Positions 48,701 to 59,539 of a stretch of 64,000 nt of DNA are shown in pieces. The translations under genes and the position numbers were made by a program. Source of the DNA: Psococerastis gibbosa (Eukaryota > Arthropoda > Insecta > Psocodea > Psocidae); contig OZ020489.1 in NCBI GenBank assembly GCA_963971405.1, positions 23,648,290 to 23,712,289 on the forward strand, given 5' to 3'. How positions within the stretch are numbered: position 1 is the stretch's first letter; each line of letters begins with the position of its first letter. The notes below the pieces were generated by a model. It was not told where the DNA came from. It did no database searches and was given only the letters and a program-made list of their open reading frames with translations.

Positions 48701-51700
48701 CTTTCCCCCGGGGGTGATGTCCTGAGAGTAAAATGTTTTGATACGCTTTAATAAGAGCTTTGCATCTCTCCTCTGAACGTGCCCCACCAGCCTGAGCCGA
48801 GTCTTTTTCTCTAATTTTCAGAGTAACATGAGCAGTCTTCATCTTCATACTTACAGGTATGTCTTCATTTTGGTGGCGATCTTGTGGGGTGCTGCACCCA
48901 CACGATCGCATTTGCATCGCATTGCAACATGGATCTTGTTTTCATCTCGCTTCCTACCCGGCCAACACTCGGCACCGAACAGGGTCTGACCACGTCTTGT
49001 TTTGGCATTTTTTCTGTCCCAACGTGATTATAGTATTGGTGTCTTCTACATCTAACCATTGGCATTATCAGTGATCAGTCAGAACGACTTAAGCGCAAAC
49101 CTTATCTCGGGAAAATTTGGATCAAATTTAAGAGTACAATCTAACAACGTTTGTGACAAACGTTTAAAGATAAAGAAATATATTTAAGGAGAAAAGAGAA
49201 AGTTTGCCGAAATTTGAGGGAGCGAAAAGATACTTAAGGATGGAACTCATGCCTTGGCCCTATACTTTTATTTTCCCTGAGAAATTTTGTCACCCTTCGC
49301 CGAGCTCCACTCTTTTACTTTTTCATTCTGTTAAACATGCTGTCCCGCGGGAAATTGTGGAAAATTTCTGGGAAAACATTATCCATCTTTCTTTGCGGAA
49401 AGTTTTTCATAACATGTGTTGCTCTCTGAGTGATTTCTCTGTCACTGTAATTTCCATACGATATTCTCTTTAAACTTGCATTTTTAACTTCTTCCAAATA
49501 TGACGCGTGGCGGTACATCCCATTTTTATTCAAAGCAAACATTGAGCATGAGCACATTGTTGGTATTATTGTACTGCGGATTCCATAGAGAGAAGAAGAA
49601 GCAGCTGCAATGGTTCGGCCACGTCCAAAGGATCATGGACGAGAATAGGACCACCCGGAGACTGTCGGACGCAAGGCCACAAGGAGGAAGACCCATTGGC
49701 AGACCAAGAATAACCCTCGAGAAAAGGATTGAACAACTCGCCGGAACAAGAGGGAAAACAATGGCCGAGCTCAAGGCTTTAGCGTCCGGCCGGGGTGAGC
49801 TCAGGTAATGGGTTTGGGGCAACCCCCACGCTGCGCACGCGGCACTAAGGGGAAAGATGAAGAAGAAGAAGGTAATCGGTATAGTCTGTGGCTGTTTCTG
49901 ATGTTATCCTTTGGATGTAACTAAAATATTTTATGCATGATTTGATATACGAGGATATGGAAAGATTCAACTGAGTGGGTGATATTGTGTGAAGTAGCCA
50001 CCAGTTGCATACTTTTCTATTCAGGAAGTGTCATTTTGCATTTCCCCGAGCCGTTCCTCTAATTATCTCCGTTTCCCAAGTCGTTCGCTTGGGTTGCCTA
50101 TTACCATAATGGGGACGGCACAATGCCCCATCAACAAATAAACATTAAGAAAGCACGTCATTTGCATTCCATTTTCGAAAATCAAAATTTAATTTAGTTG
50201 GCAAATGAACACACATACTATTTCCAATTTTCAAGCACCGTTTGATATCTTTTCTGCGATACTGGCGGGAAATTGGCCATTTTTGGTGAATAAAATATTT
50301 CGGTGAATGTTTTCTGTAGGAAAGCCGTAAAAACTAAGGGAATATTTATTGAGTACAACCATCTGTGCTGGTAAAGTTACTTTCGGTTGCCAGTAATTCC
50401 CCCGTATAAGGGGTAATTTAGAGATGATTTGACCAATACATGTTCTGAGGTAAATACCGTACACTGTCCGGCGGATTTTGGGAAATTGTTATTATTTTTC
50501 ATAGCCCAACCATGAGTGTGATAGGTGAAAATTAAAATCACCCAATCACTCACTAATATCAGGGGTGGACAATCCAGTGATATTTCAAGATTTCCCAACT
50601 TCGAGATGTGACTATACCTATAAATTGCAAGATGACGAAGGACAACATTTTTTCGGAACTTAGGTTTCCACCGACCTCTCATTGCAGAATGCACATACGT
50701 TGACGTGGTAACAGATATCATTAATAAAGGCGGGGTTTCCACCGACCTCTCATTGCAGAATGCAAATGACATTGACGGAAATTTTTGTTTTACTCTATGC
50801 CATAGTTAAAATTGATCAATGATCACAGAGTAAAACCACAAACAAACAATCTAAAATTAAAAAATGGCGTCATGGGATATGTTAAGTACAAACATTTTAA
50901 TAGATTTCTATAAAAAGAAAAATTCAAATTTCCGTCAATGTCATTTGTATTCTGCAATGAGAGGTCGGTGGAGACCCCGCCTAAGTCTTGAATGTCTGCT
51001 ACCACGTCAACGTATGTGCATTCTGCAATGAGAGGTCGGTGGATACCCCGCCTCAATGGAATCTTGCGTGCCGGTTTTTTGTCTTCATATTTAATGTATG
51101 GGGTTTATATCATTATCATCATATCATCAAAATGAAGCATGCATACCCATACCGACATACCGTATACAGTACAATGAAAGTTCGAAGTAACTTACCCAAT
51201 TTGCAAGGTCGATCGATTGCGAACTGGTTGCAAATGTGATTATTGGAGACGTTGACGCACGTATAGCAGGTGACACCGTCTAAAAAAATAATAAAACATG
51301 GCCAAGTTTGGAAAATGCTGTTGCAAACGAGGGACGAAGAGTAATGAGACTAGGTCGTGTCAAACGAGATCCAAAACTCTTCCCTTTCATCCCCCCCTCC
51401 CACCTCCAGCCATGCTATCTTTTTACATTGTCGCTGTTGCTGCCCGCCACCGGCGGGGTATCTGGGCAACGCAACGTGTTTGAAATACTAAGTTTACCTA
51501 TCAGCAACAATGGGGTTGATAACTGAAAACCCGATCCGATAGCTTACCAATAGTGACTGTATTCTCTGTACCAATAAAAAATTGGGCTATCTAGCTTTTC
51601 GCATGTAATATGTATCTAGGAGAAAGGCGCCCTGGCAGGTGGTGATAGAAATAAATCAGTAATTTCAGTAATATTTTTGCATTCACTTAACTTGGCTGCT

Positions 51701-52279
51701 ACGATGGCCTAGTACTGAAACCGGTCACTTTTCTACATATTTTTATTAATGCCTGATGGAGTTATGTATATATATCAGGTATGTAATCAGTAATGACTTT
51801 TGTTATAATTATTAATGGCCAATCTGGTACAGTCACTCATCTAGGTATGCCTGGGACCAAAGCATGGCTTAGTAAGTATGGGACTCGAACCTATAACTTC
51901 TAGGTAGGTTGGCACTCCTACACTACAAGTAACATACGTCAGAGATGTCGTGTCGGCTGAAATCGGACAGTTTGAAATGAACGTTTTAGAGTACTTCGGA
52001 CAGTTTGAAATGAACATTTTAGAGTAGGTACTTACGTTCTCCATCTCCTGACTCAAAGTCGGACCGTTGTGCCATGGCCGAGTAGTTGGTGAGGGACATA
52101 ATGTCTTCAATGCTTCGAGTGGTGTTGCTTCCGTCAAGAATCAGTTCCTTATTAGAATTGTGCATTTTTTGTTTACTACTCTTAACTTTTTCACAATTAA
52201 TTATATTTTTATTATCTATGAATGAAAGAACAATATATAGAATGAGATATTTATATAAATAGTAGTAGCCAGTTCGCAT
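45492..52279 (-). CDS. LYPD6-like Ly6/three-finger protein, four coding exons, 225 aa
   Basis: Join of 52036-52279, 51196-51279, 47872-48002 and 45492-45710 on the minus strand gives 678 bases: 225 codons plus TAG, with no internal stop and correct phases (1, 1, 0). All introns are GT-AG. Seen in the protein: a hydrophobic N-terminal signal (about residues 6-20); a polar linker to residue 82; a Ly6 domain (residues 86-164) with cysteines at 86, 89, 98, 107, 114, 133, 139, 146, 155, 158, 159 and 164, ending in the diagnostic CCxxxxCN; a basic linker; and a hydrophobic C-terminus (residues 212-225) typical of a GPI-attachment signal. N-glycosylation motifs lie at 52, 65, 91, 135 and 174. The twelve-cysteine spacing and the VPT...NATF stretch after the last cysteine resemble vertebrate LYPD6/LYPD6B, which modulate Wnt/LRP6 and nicotinic receptors; function in this organism is inferred only. 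The start is supported by an in-frame TAA directly before the ATG. A variant poly(A) signal ATTAAA lies at 45291-45296. Confidence 0.9.
45755..46153. mobile_element. Fold-back MITE, TTAA family, copy 3, in Ly6 intron 3
   Basis: A 399-bp element flanked by TTAA at 45751-45754 and 46154-46157, ends GAGTGTACAGCCCG / cggctgtacactc. It begins 41 bases upstream of the splice acceptor of Ly6 exon 4, so intron 3 recognition must work in a very short native stretch. Confidence 0.9.
47055..47450. mobile_element. Diverged fold-back MITE of the TTAA family, Ly6 intron 3
   Basis: Shares attaaagattgggctcat, then cttcatgcatcagataatag and the mirrored second half with the family. The termini are diverged. 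Confidence 0.65.
47506..47675 (-). mobile_element. tRNA-derived SINE in Ly6 intron 3
   Basis: Full family order on the minus strand: head gtagcgtagtggtacc, box B region ggttcgagtcccacac, body and hairpin. It has the same orientation as the Ly6 gene and lies about 200 bases after exon 3. Confidence 0.82.
47872..48002 (-). CDS. LYPD6-like gene, coding exon 3 (central Ly6 domain)
   Basis: A 131-base exon with acceptor gcttgcag and donor gtaaac after CAAAAG. It encodes NNFCHTLHIMDPHGG and then the KKC...EC...GC cysteines. It is flanked by about 3.2 kb of intron on the 5' side and 2.2 kb on the 3' side, both full of repeats. Confidence 0.92.
48654..49557 (-). other. Unrecognised broken coding-like region in Ly6 intron 2
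   Basis: Three minus-strand frames in succession (49315-49557, 48865-49065, 48654-48917) have non-random amino-acid content, for example HVTLKIREKDSAQAGG and SEERCKALIKAYQN. No family recognised; probably remains of a mobile element. Confidence 0.3.
49575..49870 (+). pseudogene. LINE reverse transcriptase C-terminal remnant in Ly6 intron 2
   Basis: Frame 49500-49808 contains KKQLQWFGHVQRIMDENR, then RPQGGRPIGRPRITLEKR and a basic end before a stop. WFGHVxRM followed by RPIGRPR is the usual LINE ORF2 C-terminus. It ends in an A/G-rich tail (gaagaagaagaag) near 49860. It sits antisense within the second intron of the Ly6 gene. Confidence 0.75.
50663..51052. mobile_element. Nested palindromic MITE C in Ly6 intron 2
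   Basis: 390 bp after TTA. Outer and inner ends both read tttccaccgacctctcattg. The arm pair is the same as at 35605 but reversed. It lies 138 bases after the exon 2 donor. Confidence 0.88.
51196..51279 (-). CDS. LYPD6-like gene, coding exon 2 (first half of finger 1)
   Basis: An 84-base exon with acceptor ttattttttag before 51279 and donor gtaagtt after 51196. It encodes GVTCYTC, an NVS glycosylation motif, CNQFA and RPCKL, that is the first four cysteines of the Ly6 domain. It enters in phase 1 and leaves in phase 1. Confidence 0.92.
51860..51937 (-). repeat. tRNA-like SINE head, diverged
   Basis: Minus strand has box A tgtagtgtaggagtg and box B aggttcgagtccc, as in the tRNA-type SINE, but a different body. 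It lies in Ly6 intron 1. Confidence 0.5.
52036..52279 (-). CDS. LYPD6-like gene, coding exon 1 (signal peptide and linker)
   Basis: Encodes residues 1-81 plus one base of codon 82. It ends GAGAAC followed by the donor gtaagt at 52030-52035. The first 20 residues are tyrosine- and leucine-rich and hydrophobic, as in a signal peptide. The following 60 residues are polar, with two N-glycosylation motifs. The exon may begin upstream at 52445, after the acceptor-like tttctatgtttcag, which would make 52280-52445 5' untranslated sequence; that boundary is inferred. Confidence 0.85.
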
Positions 52280-52449
52280 TTAGGACAGTTTGTACGACAC
52301 TCAGTCGGGTCCGTATTGCCTTTCTGCATGCCACTCAATTTTATTTGCCTTTTCCCTCTTGGTAGTGTTGCTATGACATCGTTACGGGGATCGGGAAGCG
52401 TCCTAGCGGCGACTCACTGGAAGCGTTCTTTGATATGTACTGACCCTGA

Positions 52450-53870
52450 AACATAGAAAAGCCATCTTTTAGTCTTAGTTCCCAGTGCCGCTTGAGAAGC
52501 AAATAAAGGGGACAACACTGCGAGAAAAAAACTCATGAAACCTGTTGACTAGGGCGGTTATGTCTCGTTGTATAGGACAGCATCAAAGTCTTGAATTACT
52601 AATTCTTGTTCCTTTTTGGCTTGACCAAAGACAATTGCCACTAAGGCACATTTTGTTTTACCAGCACCAGGAAATTAAGTATTTGATAACGCAAACAAGA
52701 CATCGGTTGATTAAAAAAAAATCAAATGCCATTGTGTCTTGTGGCTTGTCACTTCGGGAGACATTGTCTTGTTGTGCCGTTGTGGCATGCCATTACTCTG
52801 TCTTTGCGAGGGGTGCAAGACGTTTGGGAATGGGGACACTCGTAATGTGCGGTTAGTGCACACCGGTATTGTAGGTAAGTAAGTAAGTAGGTATTGTAAT
52901 ACATTACATTTGAGATATTTTACGTTTAAAATTTCAATCCCAGCACTAAGTAAGTTCATAATCAAATATTTAAGTCCAATGAAATACAATACAACGAAGT
53001 ATGGCTTTGTCTAGTTTTTAATTCAAGAAAGCTTCCTCGACCAGACCACTGATGACTCAGCAAACTGGACTAGATGATAAAACTGCAGAATCCGGGCTAA
53101 TGGGCTCAGGAAGACGGCGACAAAAAGCTTTTTAGTAGGCTTTCAAATTGACCGCGGCCCATCAGTCCTGTTTCATCATCTAGTCGGGTTGATTTGCAAA
53201 GGAAAGAGATTCTAAGAATTGTATTTTAAGCATTGGGCCACTGTCCATAGGCTTACTGAATTCAGTAGCATTAATGTTGTTTTAATTCTTTTATCAACTT
53301 CTATGTACTTTTTCTTCCTTAATTAACGTTTTCTTCCTTAATGAACTTTTTCTTCCTGAATGAACTTTTCCTTACTGATTATTAATTACATTGCACCTGC
53401 TCACCTTGCGCGCTATAACCGCACGCCAAGGGAAATGATAATAACCGCAACTAGTCGCACCCCACCGGGACATTTTGGTAATAATATTTGCAGATAGCAA
53501 CGTACTCAATGGAGATTAAAAGTTTTTTTGAAAATTTATAAAAGACTACATTTTTCAAAAATGAGTTGGAGCTTTTTGCGTCATTGAATGTTTTATGTAA
53601 TGAGGTTCATTTGTGAGGTCATTTTGTAGATGGCAGCGCCAGTTGCTAAGATATCAAAGCCTTGATTTTTCCATAAGCCTCAATGATATTTTGAAATTAT
53701 TTTATTGGTGTATTATTTTAAAGTGATATTTTTCTATAAATCATGGGGAATATATAGGCCATATTAAATTATATGCAGCGGAATAAGGTCCAGGCATAGT
53801 AAATTTATTGTAAAAAATATTAAAAGAATTAATTAGATGCTAAAAACTGAGTTTTCACATGCAAACGGAG
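52450..53870. other. Upstream of the Ly6 coding exons; no further exon recognised
   Basis: If the acceptor at 52446 is real, an untranslated first exon and promoter should lie here or beyond the window. A GTAA run at 52874 and the short tandem repeat at 53300 are the only structures seen. Confidence 0.4.
53300..53385. repeat. Short tandem repeat, about 20 bp by 3-4
   Basis: Imperfect repeats of tttcttccttaatgaact. Confidence 0.75.
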
Positions 53871-53877
53871 ACCATTT

Positions 53878-54015
53878 TGACATACGTCAATGGTCAATGA
53901 GAAATGTGAAATTGACGTTTTAGAAGACATTAAAGACATACCATACTAAAAATTCTGCTACCACGTCAAAACCATATTTCCCATTGACCATTGACGTATG
54001 TGGAAACCCCACCTC
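53878..54015. mobile_element. Palindromic MITE B
   Basis: gacatacgtcaatggtcaat to its complement and ggaaaccccacct. The left terminal 12 bases are lost, and a 4-base duplication (ccatac) lies in the core. Confidence 0.85.
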
Positions 54016-54482
54016 AGCGAACCTAGTGACCAAAACTCTCCCTACAGAACCCTATAGCCTAGCCCTAGATTTTGTACTGGGGTCATTCTTCTCCATATAC
54101 TAAAGCTACTCAATAACGCCATCAGAGTAGCAAGCGTACAATCGTGGTCAAGACACTCAAGAGCTTACAGCAAAAGTGAGAATTAAATTCCTTAGCCTAC
54201 AAACTTCGTCTCAGATTAACGAACAAGGTACTTTAATGAACCCATGTGTCACAGAATTGCGACCAACAAGATTATTTTCTATGGTCTGGAACTGTGCCCG
54301 AGAATCAGTTTTCACTTTTCACCATTTCCCAACTGTGGGAATTCCCCCTTCACCTATATTGGTTCCAGGCCTCTATTGAAAATTTTATCAAACCCCTTCC
54401 CAGCGCTAGTCTGTCTTTCTCCCTCTCACACACCTGCTCCTGTTCCTGGTTTCCTCACAAAAATTCTCTTGTTTGGTCGATT

Positions 54483-55596
54483 TTTTTGCTTTCCAATTTA
54501 TACGTAGTGTAAGGAAAGCTTTGTGATGGTCCAAATTTTCGATTCCGAGATTTCAACGGATTTACACGTTTTGAGGTCCCAGGAACTAAAAAAAGTGGTT
54601 TTTACGAAATGTCTGTCTGTCTGCGAGTAGATTTTCGGGCAAACTACTTGGTGGATTTGGCTGAAATTAGGCATGTAGGTTAAAAAAATCAAACCTCGGA
54701 ATTTTTTATTGCTTTCCAATTTATAGTTATAGTTAAGTTATAAGAAAAGCTTTGTGACGGTCGAAATTTTCGATTCCGAGATTTCAAGGGATTTACACGT
54801 TTTAAGGTCCCAGGAACCCAAAAAAGTGTTTTTACGAAATGTCTGTCTGTCATTCTGTCTGTCTGTGCGTCGATTTCCGGGCAAACCACTCTGTCGATTT
54901 TGATGAAATTCGGCATGTAGGTTCACAAAAATCATACCTCGGGACCATTTTTTCTTATTTGGGGCTAACTCAATTTGGGGGGTTTTATTCTCAAAAAACT
55001 CCCAAAAATCGTCTAAAAAAATGATTTCTAAAAAAAGGCTCCAATGATTTCTTTTAAATTCTCATATATTGTAGTCGTTATTAATGTTAACGAAATGCGG
55101 GGGCTCACTTGCCCCTTGATAGTTTGCTTCTGGGGGTAGAAATATAAAAATAACTCGATTTTCATGAAAATTACTAAAAAATAATTTTTCTGCGGTACCT
55201 TTCTATTGATGATTTCTACTTTCAGGCATTTTTAGGTGTTAAGTTGAGTAACAAAACCAGACAGGTTGCTTTCCCAAAAAAGTATTTGGTTTTGCGCAAA
55301 AATTTATTTTTTGAAAAAATGCTAGAAAATTCACGCCAAATGCATTTCGTGCCCAGCCCTTATTACTGTGTGGTAATGTATTGGTCTGCCCCATCTGCTA
55401 GAATAAGCAATGCCATCGATTAATTCAGTGCTTCGGGATGGGGAAATCCTAGGCTGTTGCCAGACGGGGTCCCCCCCCCCCCCCAAGGGATCCGAAATAT
55501 GACCATAGGAAAATTATTTACTATGAAACTACTCATTTTCTCTACCTACTAATTGATAAATTGGAATGCATGTTCGAGTTAACCCGGGCCGGTTCT
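54483..55596 (-). repeat. CAGA repeat element, copy 2, end duplicated
   Basis: Reverse orientation of copy 1. The terminal 220 bases occur twice in tandem (54483-54707 and 54708-54945). C run at about 55471. Ends in atgttcgagttaacccggg. Confidence 0.86.
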
Positions 55597-55599
55597 TAC

Positions 55600-56925
55600 A
55601 ATAGTGTAGACTGTACAGCAACACGGATGTTGAATACATAAAGGTTACTTCTAAACGTACAGTATATCAGGATATATCATAATAATTAATTGTTGGTTTA
55701 GACGGAACACTCATTGATAACTAAAACCCAATAATATGATTTAATTTAACGAACTTTCCTAAATACTGGTTTGATATTTGTTTTGTTTTTTTTTGGGGGG
55801 GGGGGGAGGTCGGAGCTGCATAATTTAAGCCATGCTGCATAATTTATATATATGTTATTATAGGTACTATATCCAGCCTATCTAAGATCTATCTACGTGT
55901 ATATAATACTAAAGATAAATGTTTGTGAAACAAGAGGTTACCGACGAATAATGGCTTGCCTTGTTTGTTATTCTATGCTTTGTAAGTCAAAAGCCATCTT
56001 ATTCGAAAGTATCTCTTCTCCCCTGAAGGAATGGTATAGAGATACGGGGTTTGTAGCCTACTGTTTCTAAGTCATGGCGGTATCCTGGGATTCGGGACGT
56101 AAAGAAACAGCCTTTTGCTTTTAGTGTTTTTGTGTACCATTATACAATACATTACAGAGTTTTATAAATAGATCTTCACGTGTACAAAGATAAATACCCT
56201 CCGGGTTGCGTGTATTACATCCAATAACTCGCCAGCCGAAAAATAGTAAGTATTGTATATGAAAGTCGTTTATCCTAGCAAATTGATGGATGGATGATGT
56301 TAACAACATTAATTTTGATAGGATCATTTGCAACGAACGCTATACTCAACATGTAAGTACAATAGGGAAGGATCCAGCCTATTTGGCATTTTGGGGGAGG
56401 GGGGGGGGGTAGTTGTATGTCAAAATAGGAAAAAACATGTGTATAGGATCGCGTAATAAATTAATTTACAATAGATTTACTAATTTACTAAACTGTATCC
56501 GTCCTTGATATATACTGTATATATATTTTATACAAGGTATATTAAGTTAGTCTTTCCTCCTAATGTTATGTTTAAGAAATGCCATTAGTGGAGTAGGTCA
56601 AAAGTTTTTTTAAATATAGCGCCTGGCCTACTATAATAGAAATGTGGAATATCAGGAAAATGTTTTTTTTCGGTTGAAACATCTGGACCTGGTTACATCC
56701 CTTTCTAAAGTTCACTTGTTCGTTTCAAAAGCAATAGCAATAGTTTTGTTGACAGGGTAACTTGAACAATTTTAACTTTTACCTCAATCTGAGTACTGAA
56801 ACAACCTTTGACTGGTGTAGAACTTTCCATTTATAGCCGATAACTTCAAAAACATCCAATCAGTATAAAAATGACTTAAAATATTTTAGACTTTACTTAA
56901 GTTGCGTGGGTTTGGTGCTTAGACT
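55600..56925. other. No gene recognised
   Basis: G runs at 55795 and 56398. Otherwise AT-rich. Confidence 0.5.
56370..56412. mobile_element. End fragment of the 41797 hAT MITE family
   Basis: aggatccagcctatttgg, then a G run of about 12. Confidence 0.4.
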
Positions 56926-56929
56926 ATTT

Positions 56930-57136
56930 CAGTGGTATCCCCACACTGTGCTGTGTGTCCCCAACAATGGTCATGGGGGTCATGCCCCCTAAATGAGTAC
57001 TAAATGAGTGAACTCATAATAAATTAATAAGATAGTAAAAAAAAAATGAATATAACTCTTAACTTTTTAAGAAAAAAATTACCTTTTAAATTTTAAAAAA
57101 AACATGTGACCCCCCCCCCCCTAAATTTTCGGCTGG
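56930..57136. mobile_element. hAT MITE of the 41797 family, reversed
   Basis: The core attaccttttaaattttaa and C run at 57110-57121 precede ggctggatccgcccttg. The opposite end is uncertain (a cagtggtatcc near 56930). Confidence 0.6.
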
Positions 57137-57148
57137 ATCCGCCCTTGC

Positions 57149-57394
57149 TCGCGCCAAGCCAAATGGCGCGTCCCGTTCCATTTGGCGTTAGCGCCATTTA
57201 GAGGGGTCATCACAACTACGCTGAACCAGTCGCTCCAAATCATTCAAATTGTACAGTGTGACGATATAGAAGAGGTACTTTAACACCGTACAATTTGAAA
57301 GATTTGGAGCGACTGGTTCAACGTAGTCGTGATGACCCTTCTAAATGGCCCTAACGCCAAATGGAACAGGACGCGCCATTTGGCGTGGCGCGAG
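57149..57394. repeat. Near-perfect 246-bp palindrome with nested palindromes
   Basis: Arms 57149-57253 and 57290-57394 are almost exact complements (ctggttcaacgtagt..., then agcgactggtt), around a 36-base loop. Each arm contains smaller inverted motifs of gcgccatttgg type. No coding capacity. Confidence 0.88.
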
Positions 57395-57956
57395 TCTGTT
57401 TGGAGCCCTTGTGAATGGCCAGCTTTATCCAGTATTTTGTCTGTGCTTTGACAATTGTAGGTAGCATACTCGTACATAAAACCGATTGTCTTTAGTTAGG
57501 CGGTACAACTTTTTGTTTGAAACTTCAAAGTAGGCTAATTACGTCGTGTACTTCAGCGGCATTCTTATCGCTTTCAAGACTTATCCCCCCCCCCCCTCGT
57601 CGTCTTGCTGCTTCCACCAAACAACCACCGTCGCTCTAATTTACTTGTGTCATTACTGGTGTAAAGTTGTCACTTGTTACCACATCGTTAAAACTTTTAG
57701 CTTTTACATTGCACATGTCACTTGTTTCCTTTGATTTAATCTGTTGTACGAGTCGACGGTATAGCGTTGCATGTTGCATCTTCAGTTCTATTCAAATGGG
57801 ACATTCACTACCGATATTTTTTGAATTTCTGGTGCTGCAAGCCCCTTCTTCTTTAATCAATCAGAGCACGCCTTGAATACATCCAAACAGCACCAAACCC
57901 CATCGTGGGCTGCAGCCTGCAGGAAGTGGTCTGGTTTGTCAAGCCGCAGCTGCAGG

Positions 57957-58116
57957 CTGATCGAGGCGATTATAATATCGGAGTTAAATAAATACCCTAG
58001 GATTATAACTGTAAACAAACAAATTTTGAATAACACTTTCCATTATAGAATTATCTTGTTTACATTTTTATTACCAGGGGATTAAATAAATACCGGTATT
58101 TTGTCGCCTCGATCAG
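57957..58116. mobile_element. MITE P
   Basis: Same family as 42474-42635: ctgatcgaggcgattataat to gcctcgatcag. Confidence 0.85.
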
Positions 58117-58139
58117 CAGGCTCGTCGAAGAGGACCAGT

Positions 58140-58296
58140 GGGCCGATTATGGTGATTGGTATTAACTTACTCCTGGGGTTAAAACTGAAAATAAACAAAT
58201 TTTGAATAGCACTTTCCATTGTAATATTATCTTGTTTACATTTTTAATACCAGGGCATTATATTAACCCCGGTATTATAATCGCCATGATCGGCCC
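58140..58296. mobile_element. MITE P, diverged ends
   Basis: Same interior (aacaaattttgaatagcact) with changed ends gggccgattatgg / ccatgatcggccc. It lies 23 bases from the previous copy. Confidence 0.8.
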
Positions 58297-58751
58297 GATA
58301 GTGGCACCAGAAATTAAAAATATCTTTCACGGGAGCGAGTGTACTATCTCTCCTACATAGAACTTTCGTTACTTTGAAATAGTTTCCACAGTGATGCTGA
58401 CGTCACAAATTATTGTACATTATAAATTAAAAATGTTAATTTGTTTTAGTTTATTTTTTTAGTTTTTTAGTTTTTTTTTGTTTTTTTTTTAAGTTTATTT
58501 TAGTCTATTTTTCAGTATATTGAGACAATCCAAAAACAATACAAATTCTGTGGATCAGCAGACCTATCAACAACGAAAAAGAACAACTAATCCGAGAATA
58601 AGAGGTTAATTATTATAAATAAACCCCAAGCGTCTAAATTGACTAACAAGAAGGACAGCCAATTCAAAATTAAAATCACAAATTGTTTAACTAATGGAAA
58701 ATAACTTTTAATGAATCCAATTCAGCCTAGTTACGGCAGTACCATCAGCCA

Positions 58752-58858
58752 TGCCTGCTTTGCATGCCCTCCGAAGCATAGCCTGAAAATGTAGCTAGTA
58801 TGGGACTTGAACCAACAACCTTTCGGGTGAAAGTCAATGTATTTACCACTACTCGACA
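58752..58858 (-). mobile_element. tRNA-derived SINE, 5' part
   Basis: Reverse complement of head and body start (gccctccgaagcat, then caacctttcgggtgaaagtc). The 3' tail is not seen. Confidence 0.7.
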
Positions 58859-59539
58859 ATTTGTTTGTCAACACAGAGATTAATTGCTAGTCGTTGTTGG
58901 ATGCAAATGCTTAACAAATGAATGCCAAAACAGATGAATGGCATCTGCTTTAGAGCGGGTCAGCTTCAATACCGTGTTTAAATCATTTTACGGTTACGTT
59001 ATTTTTGTTCGTTGTGGTGCTTAACCTAAAAGTCTTAATTTTTAAGACTTAATTATATAAACCGCTCACAAGATAACGCTATGGAAATACGTAAGATGGA
59101 AACTGAGAAGTGTTATAACACTATGGTAGTCGCCGTCTCGACACCTACAGTCGCAATATTTCCCACAGTAATGCCATTTTTGTGGCACAGCTAGAATGAG
59201 AAAGTGGGAAACACGGCATTATAAACAGCAGTGGCATGCAGGAAACTAGATATTCTCTAAAGTTTTTTCCTTTTTCTTTTAGAATATCATTTTACTTACA
59301 GGATCTGCCATTCATACAATATTGTTATTTTTCCTTCTTTTTAATGAGTCCAAACTTTTAAAGGGTGGTTTATTTACCGCTACTTAACATTTGTAAAATG
59401 TTCTCATAAGGCGCGATTCTCATAGACAATGTTTTTAATTAATGTTCCTAGCGTAGGTATTATTCATGTTTAATGTGGCGGGAACAACCAGCGCAAATCG
59501 AACCGACCGGTGGAAGAACCTAACACCAAACATCCAAGA

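Noticed and set aside
57585-57597. A hAT MITE at the C run.
   Set aside because: No inverted ends or target duplication were found around this homopolymer.
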